From the NCBI GenBank assembly GCA_020744425.1, contig JAGMUV010000009.1, positions 2,170,001-2,234,000 of the forward strand: a stretch of 64,000 bases of DNA, in the 5' to 3' direction. Positions 48,441-59,992 of the stretch are shown piece by piece (position 1 is the first letter of the stretch; each line of letters begins with the position of its first letter). The translations under genes were made by a program, and so were the position numbers. The notes under the pieces were generated by a model, which saw nothing but the letters and a program-made list of their open reading frames with translations, made no database searches and was not told where the DNA came from. This DNA comes from Dactylonectria macrodidyma (lineage: Eukaryota > Ascomycota > Sordariomycetes > Hypocreales > Nectriaceae).

Positions 48441-49346
48441 ATGGCTCCACCGAAGAAGAAACCCCGGAGCTCACGAATCCCTCCTGCAGACGACCAACTG
48501 GCCGAATCGCTACTGCTATCCGATCACCGAACCGCGTGGCTCGTCAAGTACGCGTCCTCTCTTCATTCTTTCTGCCCTTCAGCTCTCACGTTGTGACCCC
48601 CTTCCTTCCCCACCCTATCAGCTAAGCAGCCAAGTTGGCAACTGGCATCATGAAGATCGCACTGGCTAATGTGTGAGGAACACAGTGATAAGCAGGTTGT
48701 CGAGCTTCAGGCTCGGGGCGAAACGTTCAAGGTTTCGAAAAGCGTTATTACGAAGCACTCGGAGTACTTCGAGGCTTCCTTTAATGGGAAGTTCAAAGAG
48801 GCAACCCAAGGAATAGTCCAATTCGAGGATGACGTCGACCCGAGATACTTGGCGCTATATATTGGCCTTGCCTACAGCCACTCGTCTATTGTTCCTCATA
48901 CACCACCTCCTCCTGCCGAGAGCCCCGAGGCAACGGCACCTCCCAAAACACCACTACGGGACTTCGTTGAAGTCTACAAGCTATGTGACCGATTCATCAG
49001 CCCCGTCATGGCGTGCTTCATCGAAAAGTGCATCAGGACGGCCATTAGCGACGGCCACCGGGCCTTGTTCCGTACCGACGCCGACATGGTCATCCAGAAG
49101 GCGCTCATGAAAGACTTTGCCGACGCGTACGAGGCGCTGGAGCCAGGCAACACTGAGCAAAGTGACTTGGGCGACCTCATCATCATGTACTTCTGTGATG
49201 GCGTCAACTTCCAAGCATGGATCTCAAGTATGGAAGAGCTCATGGACCGGCCGCGGTTCGTCGGGCATGTATCGCGTGGGTTCGCGTCCAAGTTGGCCTC
49301 ATTGCAAGGGACGAAGCTCCGGCGCAAGGAGCTGAAAGGACCGTAA
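48441..49346 (+). CDS. BTB/POZ domain protein (255 aa)
   Basis: Exon 1 (48441-48547) encodes a basic N-terminus (MAPPKKKPRSSRIPP). A 138-bp intron (48548-48685) leads to exon 2 (48686-49346). The BTB fold is clear from about residue 36: DKQVVELQARGETFKVSKSVI, HSEYFEASFNGKFKEA, VQFEDDVDPRYLALYIGLAY, then FVEVYKLCDRFISPVMACFIEK. Fungal stand-alone BTB proteins of this size are numerous; some act as substrate adaptors for Cullin-3 ligases, but no other domain is present here to give a role. The proline-rich insertion PHTPPPPAESPEATAPP lies inside the BTB region, between the beta/alpha core and its later helices. Confidence 0.8.
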
Positions 49347-50798
49347 TAGCTTCGTCGAGAAGGTGGCGGCCAGCAACGCTTGCGAGCGTACGTATCACTT
49401 GTGCCTCCTATGAGACCGAGGTAATGGGGTTATTTTGCTTTCACAGATGGTCATGGAGTTAGGGATGGCATTTTGGCTCATCGCCTTCGCAAGGAGGCAC
49501 AAAGGTAACCTTGGCGAGGAAGGGTAGCAACTAGGAAGCTCCTCTAATTTAGACGATAAAGGCTGCATGCTCACGACCTTAATAAATCACGAGGATCCCA
49601 TGGCTCTCTTGCCACGTCGGTGATAGAGCAGAAAGCTGGATGAGTGAGACAATTGATAAGGTGCTGGAGAAGTATCTCCTCGCGCCTCGGAACTGAAGCT
49701 TCCATCGGCTCGGTTTTTCGGACGAGTTTACGACGAGGCGTTTTCCAGCCATGTGTTGAAGAGGCTGCCCCGGAGATAGAATACGAGGAGGCTGGATAGG
49801 GCGGACTCAGAAAGAATTTTTATATTACCTCACCAAACCAATCTATTAGAGTTTGGGGGCGGATTCACATCTGACGGAGAGCGATGAATGGGCCATTTCA
49901 ACTATATATTCAGGCCTATGTAGCGGGCAGCACGCTGTTACGCCTGCCACCGTTTAACATCCTTTTCTAATTCTACTTGGACCAAAATTCATGATTTTCA
50001 TCTTGATAAGCTGGACAGTAGACAGCGCCCGCCAGCTTTTCCAGCCGGTCACTCGCAATAAAACAGCTCCCAGCCTGGGAACGCCTTCCAACGCAACGGA
50101 ACATGGGTTCCGCCCGGGGATTTCAATCACCGTGAGAGCATCACGTGGCGCTCGTAAATACCAAGGGTCTTCGGGTCGGGCACCGGCTATGGAGTAACGG
50201 TGTGGGTCCCCGTGGTGTCGGGATGGAGAGCAGGCGCTTTGATGGGGTAAAGACCTCGGTCTACGCCATGACGTTTGACGGAGCAAGACGGAGCAAGACG
50301 GAAAGCCAGAGGGCATGAGCCGCCTAGTGAGATAGGGTCGGATGAACAAAGACACAGACATCAACGGGGGTCGACATGGTGAGAATGAATGAAGAAAAAG
50401 TTGATTGACGAGAGCGCCGCGTGTCGGTTCGTCGGGGTAAGAGAGGGTATGTCGTCGGTGTCAGTGCTTGCACATGCCGATGTTGAATGCTCAAATGGTC
50501 AAATGCCATCGCCAGGTTGTGAAGCGGTCGTTCATGTTGCGTCCAAAATAATAAACAAACCAACATTTTGTGATGAGGTATCTCCCATTTTAACGCCGTA
50601 GATCCATGCAAACAATGTGGTGCTAATGAATGCCTTCGTTGGTATCGCTGCAAGAGGTTGCCATCCCTGTGACTTCCGGTTGATGTGTCGCCGCCAGCGC
50701 TTCCAGAGCATAGAAGGGATCTCTGAGGACCCCGGATCGATTTCTTTTTTTGTCGGGTTTTTTGTTTTGTTACATTTTTGTTCCTGAGGTGGCTTCAT
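49347..50798. other. Intergenic region, about 1.45 kb
   Basis: No supported gene. A short tandem GGAGCAAGAC occurs twice near 50279-50300. Confidence 0.5.
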
Positions 50799-51191
50799 TT
50801 ATCGCTTCTCGTAGAATTCAATGGCCTTCTCCAGCTCGTCGAGGCTGGACCGGTCACCGTACATGTCCATAAGCACCTCGTTGCGCTGCTTACGGGTGGC
50901 AGCCTCTCGCTCCATGTACTCGATCTGGGCCCGGCGACGGTTCTGAGCCATGTCGAGGTACGTCTTGACGCCGTAGCCGACAACTGCGACGGCTGCTACG
51001 GGCTTGACCCTATTTTGAGATTGGTCAGATTCCTGAAGTTCTTTCTGAATCTAAGACCGAAAGAAAAAAGTATATAGGCCTACTCACAAGCGGGAGACAG
51101 AGGGCATTCTCCTTCGGGGGCGAAGATGAGGGACGATGTTGGGGTGGATTCGAGCAGCGGTGGAGAAAGCCTGTCGAGGAGCGCGCATCAT
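50799..51191 (-). CDS. Small, probably mitochondrial, single-span protein of unknown function (about 102 aa)
   Basis: Exon 1 (51191-51088) encodes MMRAPRQAFSTAARIHPNIV and more Arg-rich sequence, a good mitochondrial presequence. Exon 2 ends at a TAA at 50801-50799 and encodes PVAAVAVVGYGVKTYLDMAQ, a short hydrophobic span, followed by a charged helix (NRRRAQIEYMEREAATRKQ) and SSLDELEKAIEFYEKR. I do not know its function; similar short proteins occur in other filamentous fungi as uncharacterised. The splice joint is uncertain: the first AG (exon 2 from 51010) puts exon 2 out of frame, whereas an AAG seven bases further on (exon 2 from 51003) keeps it in frame. A one-base sequence error would also explain this. 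Confidence 0.6.
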
Positions 51192-54100
51192 GATGAAGGT
51201 GTTGGGTTGAGAGGAAAAGTCTCGCAGTAGAATTTGACAAATAATGGGATCGAGAGCGGATCCAGATGGATTGGGAAGTAGCTAAGGTAGTAGTGGTAAC
51301 TTCAGTCAAGGTAGCAAGGCAGTATTGAGCCGTATTACCAGAACTGGCTCGAGTTGTCGGGGGAGCTGCCGCGGTTATAAGTTGACGACGAACCCGACAG
51401 GCTCCGGTGTATGGCCCGGCTGATCGAACCACTGGGCGGCAGTGGGCGACGAATGTTGGTGCTTTGGGAGTGCGCTATGGCGATGGCTCCCCCCTATGGG
51501 CACAGGGGTGGGAGCCCTGTAGGAGGTGGGAGGTGGGAGGGGTGGGGCGGGTGTGCGAGTGCGGGCAAGGTTCCCTGCCTAGACCACTTTTCCCAGTTGC
51601 AGCAGGCGGTGTTGCAGCGAGCGTTCTATTGCAGCAGCAAGCCTCCCTTAGAAACCGGGGAAGATGCCAGTACGTACAGGTATTAGTGGGTGTGTGGGGG
51701 GGCTTGTCCAAGTGTGGCACGATTTGGCACGATTTAGGTGTGTTTTCATGTGGAGGCACGCGGGCAGGGACGGATGCAGCTGGCACTGCCGGACTGACGA
51801 TCCGAAGCATTGATTGAATGGCATCGTCTCAGTCAACATGAGCATCTTGGCTTCTCTGCACTTGAACGCGGCAGTAATGAGCTTTATCGAATTGTCTGCT
51901 TAGTTGCCCTATGGTTTTCGGCGATGCACAGAGCCACCTCTCCCTTTTTTTTCCCGGCCGTTCTCGGCGTCCATCCCCAAGCAAGCGACCGCCATAATTA
52001 CGGCAAAGACAGACAGCTCACAGTACCTACAGACGGGGTGCGGCAGGTACCATGGGTGGGTCGTGCATGTGGCCTGCCGCCTGCCGTCCATCTCACCACC
52101 ATGACCTCACCTGAGGGGTCCTCTCTCCAGAAGTGGCCAGTTCAAGTTGCTCCAAACGCTCGCAGTTACCAATACGTGTGATGATGCCTCCTTACCCAGT
52201 TATCTCGGGTTGGCCCATCGATCAACATCCCAACACAGACAGGCATCGTCAAGATCAGCCAGAAACAAGCCTGAGCAACGGCGCAGGCGCCAGGCACTTC
52301 GTATGTCAGTGGTGACAATCGCTTTTGTGCGGTGTTCCCCAGACTTTCCAATCCGAAGATGGCGCCAAACCACCCGCCGCGACACCATTCCAATACAAGA
52401 AAGGGTAACCGTCTTGATCAGGCACTGCAAGGTAGTGGGAGGCAAGAGCACATCAACTCGCTAATTACTACCTACAAATATGTCTGTCCTTCACAGCTCC
52501 CTCATGCCACCCTGGACCGTGACTGCACAACACCCCCTCCAGCTCAGGCTCTCTCTCTCACCGTATACATCTCAACTGAGTATTCATTACGCACCGTAAC
52601 AACAAATACGACACAAAGTGACCCTGTCCTACACATTGCACACACACAAGACGCATTCTCCCACACACTTGTTCCACCCACAGGGCCTCGCTCGGCCACT
52701 TTCCGTCTTTGCGCCCCCCGCATTCTACTCCCCACCTTTGGCTAGCACACGTACTAGTAACTTGTCCCCAGACATACAGGCGCCGGGTTGTGTCAAGACA
52801 CAAGTGACAAATCCATCACCACTCGTCCTCGTCGTCCTTGCCGCAACATACCAGAAACATGCGACTGCCTGCCTGGGAAAAGGGAGATCTCACCACCAAT
52901 TCGCATCTGCCACCCGTAATCTGCATTCGCGACTAGGTTGCTCCCTGATTCGGAATCCCGATTTCTCGGCTTCGGCAATCGCCCATGTACGGACGGATGG
53001 ATGGATTGATGGGAGCAACTGAAGCTCGGTGAGCGCTCTGGAGGGGAGTCATCCCCATCGTCACGTATCTCGTGACTTTAGCCTGCTTCCTGCCCAAGAC
53101 GCTGCAGAGAGCCTCATTGCGCATTTCTGCAAATGAATAAATTGCTTGGATCTACATGGCACTAGATTCCACCACTCCCAAGAGTGGACTCAACGACTCA
53201 CATACAAAGATCCTCCCAGTCCTATTTCCCACAGGTACGTCTTTTCGAGACTAGCCCCGGGGTATTTCAGCTGCGAGTTTCATCTCCCAGTCCCGGCTCG
53301 ATGTTTACATCAACTCGTCTCTCTCAGAGCCGATACCGACTGGACATCCTCCTCTCTCGCGTAGCCGCCTAGGACTGATCGATGTAACCCTATTCAAACA
53401 CCAACCATGCTGATCCAACCGCCAATCCTGCTGGTCCCAAAGACAGACAGTTGGTACTGTAAGACAACGTATGGCGCGGAATTGCGCAGTATGTGCAAAG
53501 TAATGTGCCAATCAAGGGGGTAGGGTTGAATTTCCCCCACGTCTCGACCATTCACCACCGCCACTTCAAGCCTCTCAGCACTTGTAAGACACTCGCTTCG
53601 GCCGACTCCACGTTTACCGACGTAATTACTAGCAGATCTCCGAGGTGCATCACTCCTTGCACTACATCTGACGTCGGTTGTATCCCTGACCCAGGCATCG
53701 TAAGTGGCCTTGAAACGATCCAAGTGTCCGTTCCCACAAGCTTCAACAACTATGTATTGCCGCTCCCCTGTTCTCACCATGAGACCTCCAATGCACATTC
53801 TCTCGTTTCCCATACCCGTTATGCTGGATCGTAGCCATCAGTCTGGCTTCAAACTGAGGTTACCGGTGATCCCAGTGGGGCCTGCTCCGTCATCCGGCCC
53901 GGGACATGACACACTTTCCTTCCCGGCCAGCCTTAGGCGGCCCGGTTCGGTTTCCTATCTTTCCCTAGCACCTCGAACATGCGTGCGGGCGTCAACTTGA
54001 AGCACGGAATATGTAGAGCTATGTTGCAGCTCATCGCGGAAGCTATATATCCAACTAGTTGGTTTCTTAGGTCGGCGCAGAGTCAGAAGTGACCGAGTGA

Positions 54101-55133
54101 AGCTCCTCTAGTATGGGGACCTTACAACATCGGGGCCTCCTGCTTCTCCTCTGCTAAGAACAGTGTTCTTGCCGTACGGTGAAGCTCCGACCCGGGAGGA
54201 TGGAATTGTCAAAGGCCGGGCATCGTATCCATAGTCTCACGTGTCCAGACGGAAGCTCCAGCGGCGGTGAAGCTCCGCTTATTCATTCCGGCTTTCGACA
54301 GCGAAGGCGATTTCTCGTGACTAGTCGCGTGAAACTTTCATTCATGCTTTGTCTTGAAATACTTGGATGTCTTTGTTTATTAGGTGTCGTGTAGTCACCT
54401 AAGTCCATGTAGTACTGAAGTGGTTACACAAATAAGTTCGGTCAAGTTGGCTCATGAAATCGTCCCAATAGAAGAACTGTAATCTGCCTACTGTACCCAC
54501 CACAGCCACAACAGTACAGTCCCTCCATTGACGTATTTGGGAGTCGAACATTTACTTCTCTCACACATACCTCACCAATCTCGCTAATGTTTGTTCATGC
54601 TGGCATTTTTTCCTTCTGTTCTTCCAAGAAATGGGCAACCACTTACGAAGTCATAGGGTGGGGCGGGACGGCCCGCAACCAACCCCTCCTCGAGTTGTAC
54701 TCTTATTCATCACTCTCTAATCTACCCTAGCCCCTTCTGCCACAATTGGATGCCTCCCCAGCGCCCCGTTATTGCCATGTCTTCATTGCCAAGAAAATAT
54801 TTGCGAGAAAATATACGATGAGAACCAGGCCGTTTCAACATGTGGGCCCCCGAAGAGCCCCAGAAGACCCTGGTGCGGATGGCTGCCAAGTATCAGCTGC
54901 AGTGGCTGAGAATGACCTGACAGTAGGGCTGAGTGACTAGATAGGAGGCCCAGACAGGGATCACCTTCAACTTACACGCACCGCTATATAAGGGAATGTG
55001 ATGATATTAGAGAGGCGCTGGCTTTTAGATAAATTCATGCGGCTGTAACTCACCAGTCAGTGTCTTGATTCTATTGTGAACAACTCTCTGCGCTGATCCC
55101 ACCAGAACTCTGCTTAAATCGACACCGCTCGAA
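51192..55133. other. Gene-poor region, about 3.9 kb
   Basis: No supported gene on either strand. Frames of up to about 140 codons exist but have no protein character. The decamer GTGAAGCTCC occurs three times (54097, 54179, 54267). Confidence 0.5.
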
Positions 55134-57137
55134 ATGGCTGACTACGACTACTCTCCATTGGAGCCGTCTCAGATCCGACTGATCAAGATTGATATCAATG
55201 ATGGCGATGAAACACATGCTAGCATCGAGCAAGCAGATCTCGATCCTGAAGACCCCATCACATATTCAACTCTTTCCTACGTCTGGGGAGATGCCTCCCA
55301 AATAATTCAATTGCCCTGCGATGGTAAGGTCACTAACATCACAACGACGCTACACGAAGCCCTCTGGCAAGTTGCCAAGTTCAATCCCCACAAACTGCTC
55401 TGGGTGGATCAAATATGAATCAACCAAAACGATCTTCCTGAGCGTTCAGAGCAAGTCAGCTCATGAATACGATATACGAAAGTATGCCTTCGCGACTCCA
55501 TCGCGATCATTCCAAATTTAACAACACATCCAGAGGCAGAAACAGGCATTGCGTGGTTGGGGTGAGCAACGACCTCCACCCCTAAAGCCGTCGACTGGAT
55601 TTCTCGAATCGCTGATGTGGCCATACCTGCGTTGACGGACATTTTCCGCATAGAAGAGTATCCCGATGACTGGGAAGGACTCGAGAAGTACGAGGAGATT
55701 TCCGCCGAAGAGTCAACGAATCTTGGCATCTCGTTCGATGACGAGGAGTCGTGGGACGCCTTTGCGGACTTCTTCGACAGGCCTTGGTTTCAGCACATCT
55801 GGATCGTCCAAGAAATCTTGCCAGCTCGCAAGGCCATCATGATCTGCGGCTCTCACAGCCTCGAGTGGAAAGTCCTGCAAGCTGCGGCACGGTGGTATCA
55901 CTATAAGGCTGCTGCCGTCGCCAGTCGGCATCAGCGCGACGTTAATATTGTCGACCTCACCATTGCCATGAACGTGCAATGGGATTTCCGTCACGGCTCC
56001 GAGTTCCACCCGCAACTCCTCGGTTAAATGACACGGGCTGTCTTCAAGTGGCCCCTCCGGCGGCTGTTGGAGCAGTTTCGGCCGCGTCTGGAGACTGAGG
56101 CTAAGGACAAGGTCTACGCCCTCCTTGGTGTCAGCGACATGGGTGTCAGTCACTCCTCGGACATTGTCGATTTCTCGATTGACTACTCCTAGGAGCTGAG
56201 GGAGATGTTTGACTCGGTCACGAAAGCCATGATTTCTAAGGACGGCATCTACGAGGATGACCTGGATATTGTAATGACAGCTCGCCGTCACAATGACGAG
56301 CCACGACGGCCCACCTGGGTTCCGGACTGGAGAATGGAGAATGGCAGCGGCTGTAAATGTGGAGTTGGCCAGCCCTTGCCCACCAACGAGACAATGTGAG
56401 GCAACATCCGAACGGCCGGTGTCAAGCGTTCGATACTGGGAGCCTGTACACTCTTGGTGTTGAAGGCGTTGCCCTGTGACGGGTGGATTATGCCAGTCAA
56501 CACTCCCACTTGACCCCAATGCTCATAGAAAATGGCTTGGCCGAATTCCATGACGCGTGTGTTTCTACCTTTTTCTCTTACCCAACAGGCGAGGACCTGG
56601 AAGTGGCATTCGCTCTCACCGTCATGGCCGGAGAGCTCCCAAATGACATTACGAAAAGCGGCATGAGCCTCGAGGCTTATACAAATAACTACCTCGACTG
56701 TGTTAGGGTGCTCGTCCTGCCCTTGGATACAGAAGAGCAACGTCAGGCCCGCCTCAAAGAGGCACAGCCGCTTTTGAGGTTAGGTTTCCGAAACGACTGG
56801 GCTCAAAAATTCCTCACCGCCTACTACAAGCGGCGCTTCTACATGACTGACACGCAGTACATGGGACTGGGTAACCACAACATGATGGAGGGCAATCTCA
56901 TCGTCGTTCTGTCCCCTCCGTGCTGCGGCCGGGAGGCAAGACCCCCGACGATGGCTATGATTTTATTGGGTAAGTCAAGGTTCCGTTTCGACCCCTCGAG
57001 TAGAGAAAATGACAACTAATAAGTGTGTCCATAGCGAGGCGTATTGTCATGGTATGATGGGTGGTGAGGCGTTGAATGATCTTGAGAGAATGGAAGGTAG
57101 AGTCGTTTCTGGTAGCCAGCGATTCATTTTACACTGA
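55134..57137 (+). pseudogene. HET-domain (heterokaryon incompatibility) protein relic
   Basis: Pieces of a HET protein read in order on the plus strand: YSTLSYVWGD (HET motif 1) near 55260, WVDQI-stop-INQNDLPER (motif 2) near 55400, then RPWFQHIWIVQE (motif 3), DKVYALLGVSD and, late, RRFYMTDTQYMGLG, ending in GEAYCHGMMGGEALNDLE after a well-kept intron near 56970-57031. The frame is broken by TGA 55416 (for Cys of the motif ICINQ), a frameshift after about 55450, TAA 56025, TAG 56190, TGA 56397 and a second shift near 56910. The TAA and TAG fit C-to-T changes of Gln codons; the first TGA does not. HET proteins trigger cell death after fusion of unlike strains; this copy cannot make the full protein. 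Confidence 0.85.
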
Positions 57138-57418
57138 CACGCTAACAAGACATTTTGTTTCACAGTCTCATCCCTCTAGTTGTAAAAGGTCATGTTATAC
57201 ATGGCTTTTTGTAGCTATGAGCACACATTCTATAAATGCTTTTCTCAGCCTAATTTTGGCATCTAGTCTCGACCATCTTTCCACTGCCAAGTATTGTGGT
57301 TGTATTCTCCATGGTGAAGAACCCCTACTCGAATTTGGCGAATACGAAGTTCATGTGGAAACTGAACGGGACGCTTTATTTCGGCAAACAATGCCTCGCA
57401 GCACGACCTCAGGTCCAG

Positions 57419-58561
57419 TCATAGTAGAGGCGGCGGCCTACGCAACCCCAGACGAGTTCGCTCGCAATGGCCCTCATACTTGCCAACCCCTCCAAGATAT
57501 CCTACCATCTCAAGCACAACCTCCTCGCTCTCGCCAAGTTCTTCGCGGGTCACAAAGGGTTTATTTTTGCCACTACCTTGCCCATTACCGCCGTCTTCCT
57601 CATTACCGCCGTCTTCCTCATTACCGCCGTCTCTCACGTGAACATCGTCTTCCTCATCGCCACCACTCTGCCTCCTCATAACGGGATACTTTTCCAGCCA
57701 TGCCTCCCACACCAGATCCCAACGTTCATCTCGATGTAGCACTTCACCGATCAGGCAGCCGTCAAAGTACATCAGCCAATAGTTGAGTAACACAGCGGTC
57801 AAGAACTCGGCGACGACTTCATCGGAACCAAAAGACCACTCGACAGATCGACAGGACCAGCGGCGCCATATCTCGGCCCAGATGAGGAAGCGGAGGACAA
57901 ACTCACCTAGTCCCCACGTGCGGTCCAACTCGTCCTGCCCGGGACTGATGTATCTGTGGATTGTCTCGATAGTTTTGACAGATTTCTCCCCAAACATCAA
58001 ATTGTGAAAAATGGGCCTGGCTTTGACGAGCTCGACTTGGATCTCTTCATCACAGGCCTGCATATTGCGACCCTTGACGCTTCTAATAAGTTTCCAGAGA
58101 GCCGCTTTGATGGGTGGAGAGTCGACAAAGGACAATATAACATAACGCTTGCGTGCCTTAGCCAAGGGGGCTGTGATTTGTGGGAATAGCTTTTCCACCA
58201 TGGCGTTCGCGAAGTCCTTGTAGTAGTCTCTGACAAGCAGGCCATGTGCGTCTCGTTCTCGGTCGATAAGATGTTGGAGGGGGTTTTCAAAGATCGAATT
58301 GTCCGTAATACAGCCTGGGTCGCCACACCACGTTTGGCGTGGATCTGGTCGACCCTGGGAAATGTGTTTTTGGAGTAAATTGCGTTGGGCGAGTCCTCTT
58401 CGGCGAAGAGTGCGTTGCGCTTGTAGGTTCCATCGCTTCAGGCAAGAGTGAGATTTGGGCGCTCCTGGCCCGTAGCTTGATTTGAATACCATGATCTTGA
58501 TATCCCAACCTGAGAGTAATTGCGCAAACTTCATGTCAGAGAGTTTTCTATTTGCGTGCAT
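57419..58561 (-). CDS. Unidentified 380-aa protein, single exon
   Basis: An uninterrupted minus-strand frame from 58561 to a stop at 57421-57419. I do not recognise a family. The start could also be the Met at 58534 (MKFAQLLSG) or at 58492 (MVFKSSYG). Visible features are a basic N-terminal third, aromatic-rich helices in the middle (FVLRFLIWAEIWRRWSCRSVEW, shortened here to its core FLIWAEIWRRW) and an acidic, Gly/Asn-rich linker with GGNEED repeated, encoded by an 18-bp tandem at 57584-57640. The C-terminal 50 residues look less ordered. It lies between a HET relic (convergent) and dim-5 (same strand) in otherwise accessory DNA, so it may be a lineage-specific gene; expression is unproven. 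Confidence 0.5.
   Translation of the reverse strand: MHANRKLSDMKFAQLLSGWDIKIMVFKSSYGPGAPKSHSCLKRWNLQAQRTLRRRGLAQRNLLQKHISQGRPDPRQTWCGDPGCITDNSIFENPLQHLIDRERDAHGLLVRDYYKDFANAMVEKLFPQITAPLAKARKRYVILSFVDSPPIKAALWKLIRSVKGRNMQACDEEIQVELVKARPIFHNLMFGEKSVKTIETIHRYISPGQDELDRTWGLGEFVLRFLIWAEIWRRWSCRSVEWSFGSDEVVAEFLTAVLLNYWLMYFDGCLIGEVLHRDERWDLVWEAWLEKYPVMRRQSGGDEEDDVHVRDGGNEEDGGNEEDGGNGQGSGKNKPFVTREELGESEEVVLEMVGYLGGVGKYEGHCERTRLGLRRPPPLL
57584..57637. repeat. 18-bp minisatellite inside the orphan ORF
   Basis: Unit ATTACCGCCGTCTTCCTC, two exact copies and a third that diverges after 13 bases. Because 18 is divisible by three, copy-number change would keep the frame and vary the GGNEED peptide repeat. 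Confidence 0.75.
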
Positions 58562-58855
58562 ATTTAAAACTGAGCCATAGACAACAACACCTCAGTCGGT
58601 TCGTTATACAGCACTATGCAAACGAAGAAGAACAAAGAGACCAAAGCAGAAGGCTCCCAAAACAACCTTATGATTGCTGTTTCAATGTGGAAAGAGGGCC
58701 GAACAATGGCTCTGTAATGTGACACAAAGGGGAAAGAACAGGTCAGTTCTGGATTGTGGGGATAGAATGCTGCACCGGAAAGGACAGAATGATAGCGCAG
58801 TTTGTTGCAGAGAAGCCTACTGGGCTATTATGATGTGATGACAGTAGCAAGAAGG

Positions 58856-59992
58856 TCACCAGAGGAACTTCCTACACTTCTTGCTACCACAGAGACACCT
58901 CGTCATGTCGCCTACATGACCGGGCGACTCCTCGCCCTCATAAGCGACCCCATCTACGTAGTCAAATGTCAGCTCCTCGCCCTTTGAAATGTCTTTGATG
59001 GCAAATAAGGCCAGGTCGTGAATATGCTTGTCAGCGTGGTCACCCACGCGAGCAAAGATGCGCATGTTTGGGTCACAAGAGTGGTTGATGAAGCGAGTTG
59101 GCCCAGACATGAACTCGCCGTCAACCTCTAAGGATGGCCCGTTGAGACGGGAGTCGAGCGAGTCGGGGTCGGTAAACTTGTCGAGAGCAAAGAGATACAC
59201 GTCTTTTCTCTGGGATATCGCTGAGGCGGAACGGCGACGGTCTGCCTCGGCGGAGGTGATGATCTCACCAACGTATCGGTCGACAAACTGGCCCTTGTTA
59301 ATTGAGACGGGAGATCGCACGCCTAGGTAAACGGGAGAGAATCAGTCATCTCGAGTCGCATCCGAGTGGCGATGGTTGCAGAACGTACCCCATCCCCGAT
59401 CAATGGTTCTGAAGATTTGGAGCGGGATAGTACGGCCGCGCTCAACGACGCGATTGGGGCATTTGATAGTGCAGGCACAGCCCTGGTGACATTCGTAGAT
59501 AGGAACTTTTGAGTTGTGGAAATGAGAACGTAGTAGGCCAGCCTTGGAGCCATGGGCATGGTATGCATACGCCTTTTTGGAGAGATCTGGCCCATCTAGG
59601 TCCATTCCCCCGCGCTCTTCGTGTCCAGAGTCATCCTCTTCGAGCTCTGCGAGGCATTGGCAGCCCGTGTACTGGCAATCGATGTCACTACTGCAGGAAC
59701 AACCGCTGCGGAAACTAACCTCGGCGGGTTCGACGCCCTGGCCGAGGACATTACTATTGATGAATCGGAAGTCCTTGGGGAGCACTTGAGAGTCGATCTC
59801 GTTGACAATGGTAATTGGACTAGATTTGTGAGTTGGAAAAGAGCGAATTTGGCACCAGTGACAGTTAGCCTCTTCATCGTCTCGCTCCTAGGACATGTTA
59901 GCTCCAGGCATCCCAGGCCGGCAGCAGCGTGCATCAAGTGGACGTACTCCTTTTCCATGATGGAAGAAATGCTGCTCTGTGGCCTGCTCCAT
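58856..59992 (-). CDS. dim-5: Histone H3 lysine-9 methyltransferase DIM-5 / Clr4 type (336 aa)
   Basis: Exons (minus) 59992-59948, 59887-59389 and 59322-58856. The start MEQATEQHFFHHGKG joins across a 60-bp intron to ERDDEEANCHWCQIRSF, matching the N-terminus of Neurospora DIM-5. The pre-SET module has nine cysteines (CSC, C, CQC, then CHQGCAC and C) expected to hold three zinc ions. The SET domain carries RGWG, RYVGEIIT, RFINHSCDPN (NHSCDPN 261-267) and ELTFDY, and the post-SET CLCGSKKC (324-331) supplies the fourth zinc site. The enzyme trimethylates H3K9 in the nucleus with S-adenosylmethionine, directing HP1 binding and, in Neurospora, DNA methylation of RIP-mutated DNA. All catalytic motifs are present. 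Length matches DIM-5. Confidence 0.97.

Noticed and set aside
55713..56519. 268-codon minus-strand frame opposite the HET relic
   Set aside because: No recognisable motif, whereas the plus strand carries HET motifs in order.
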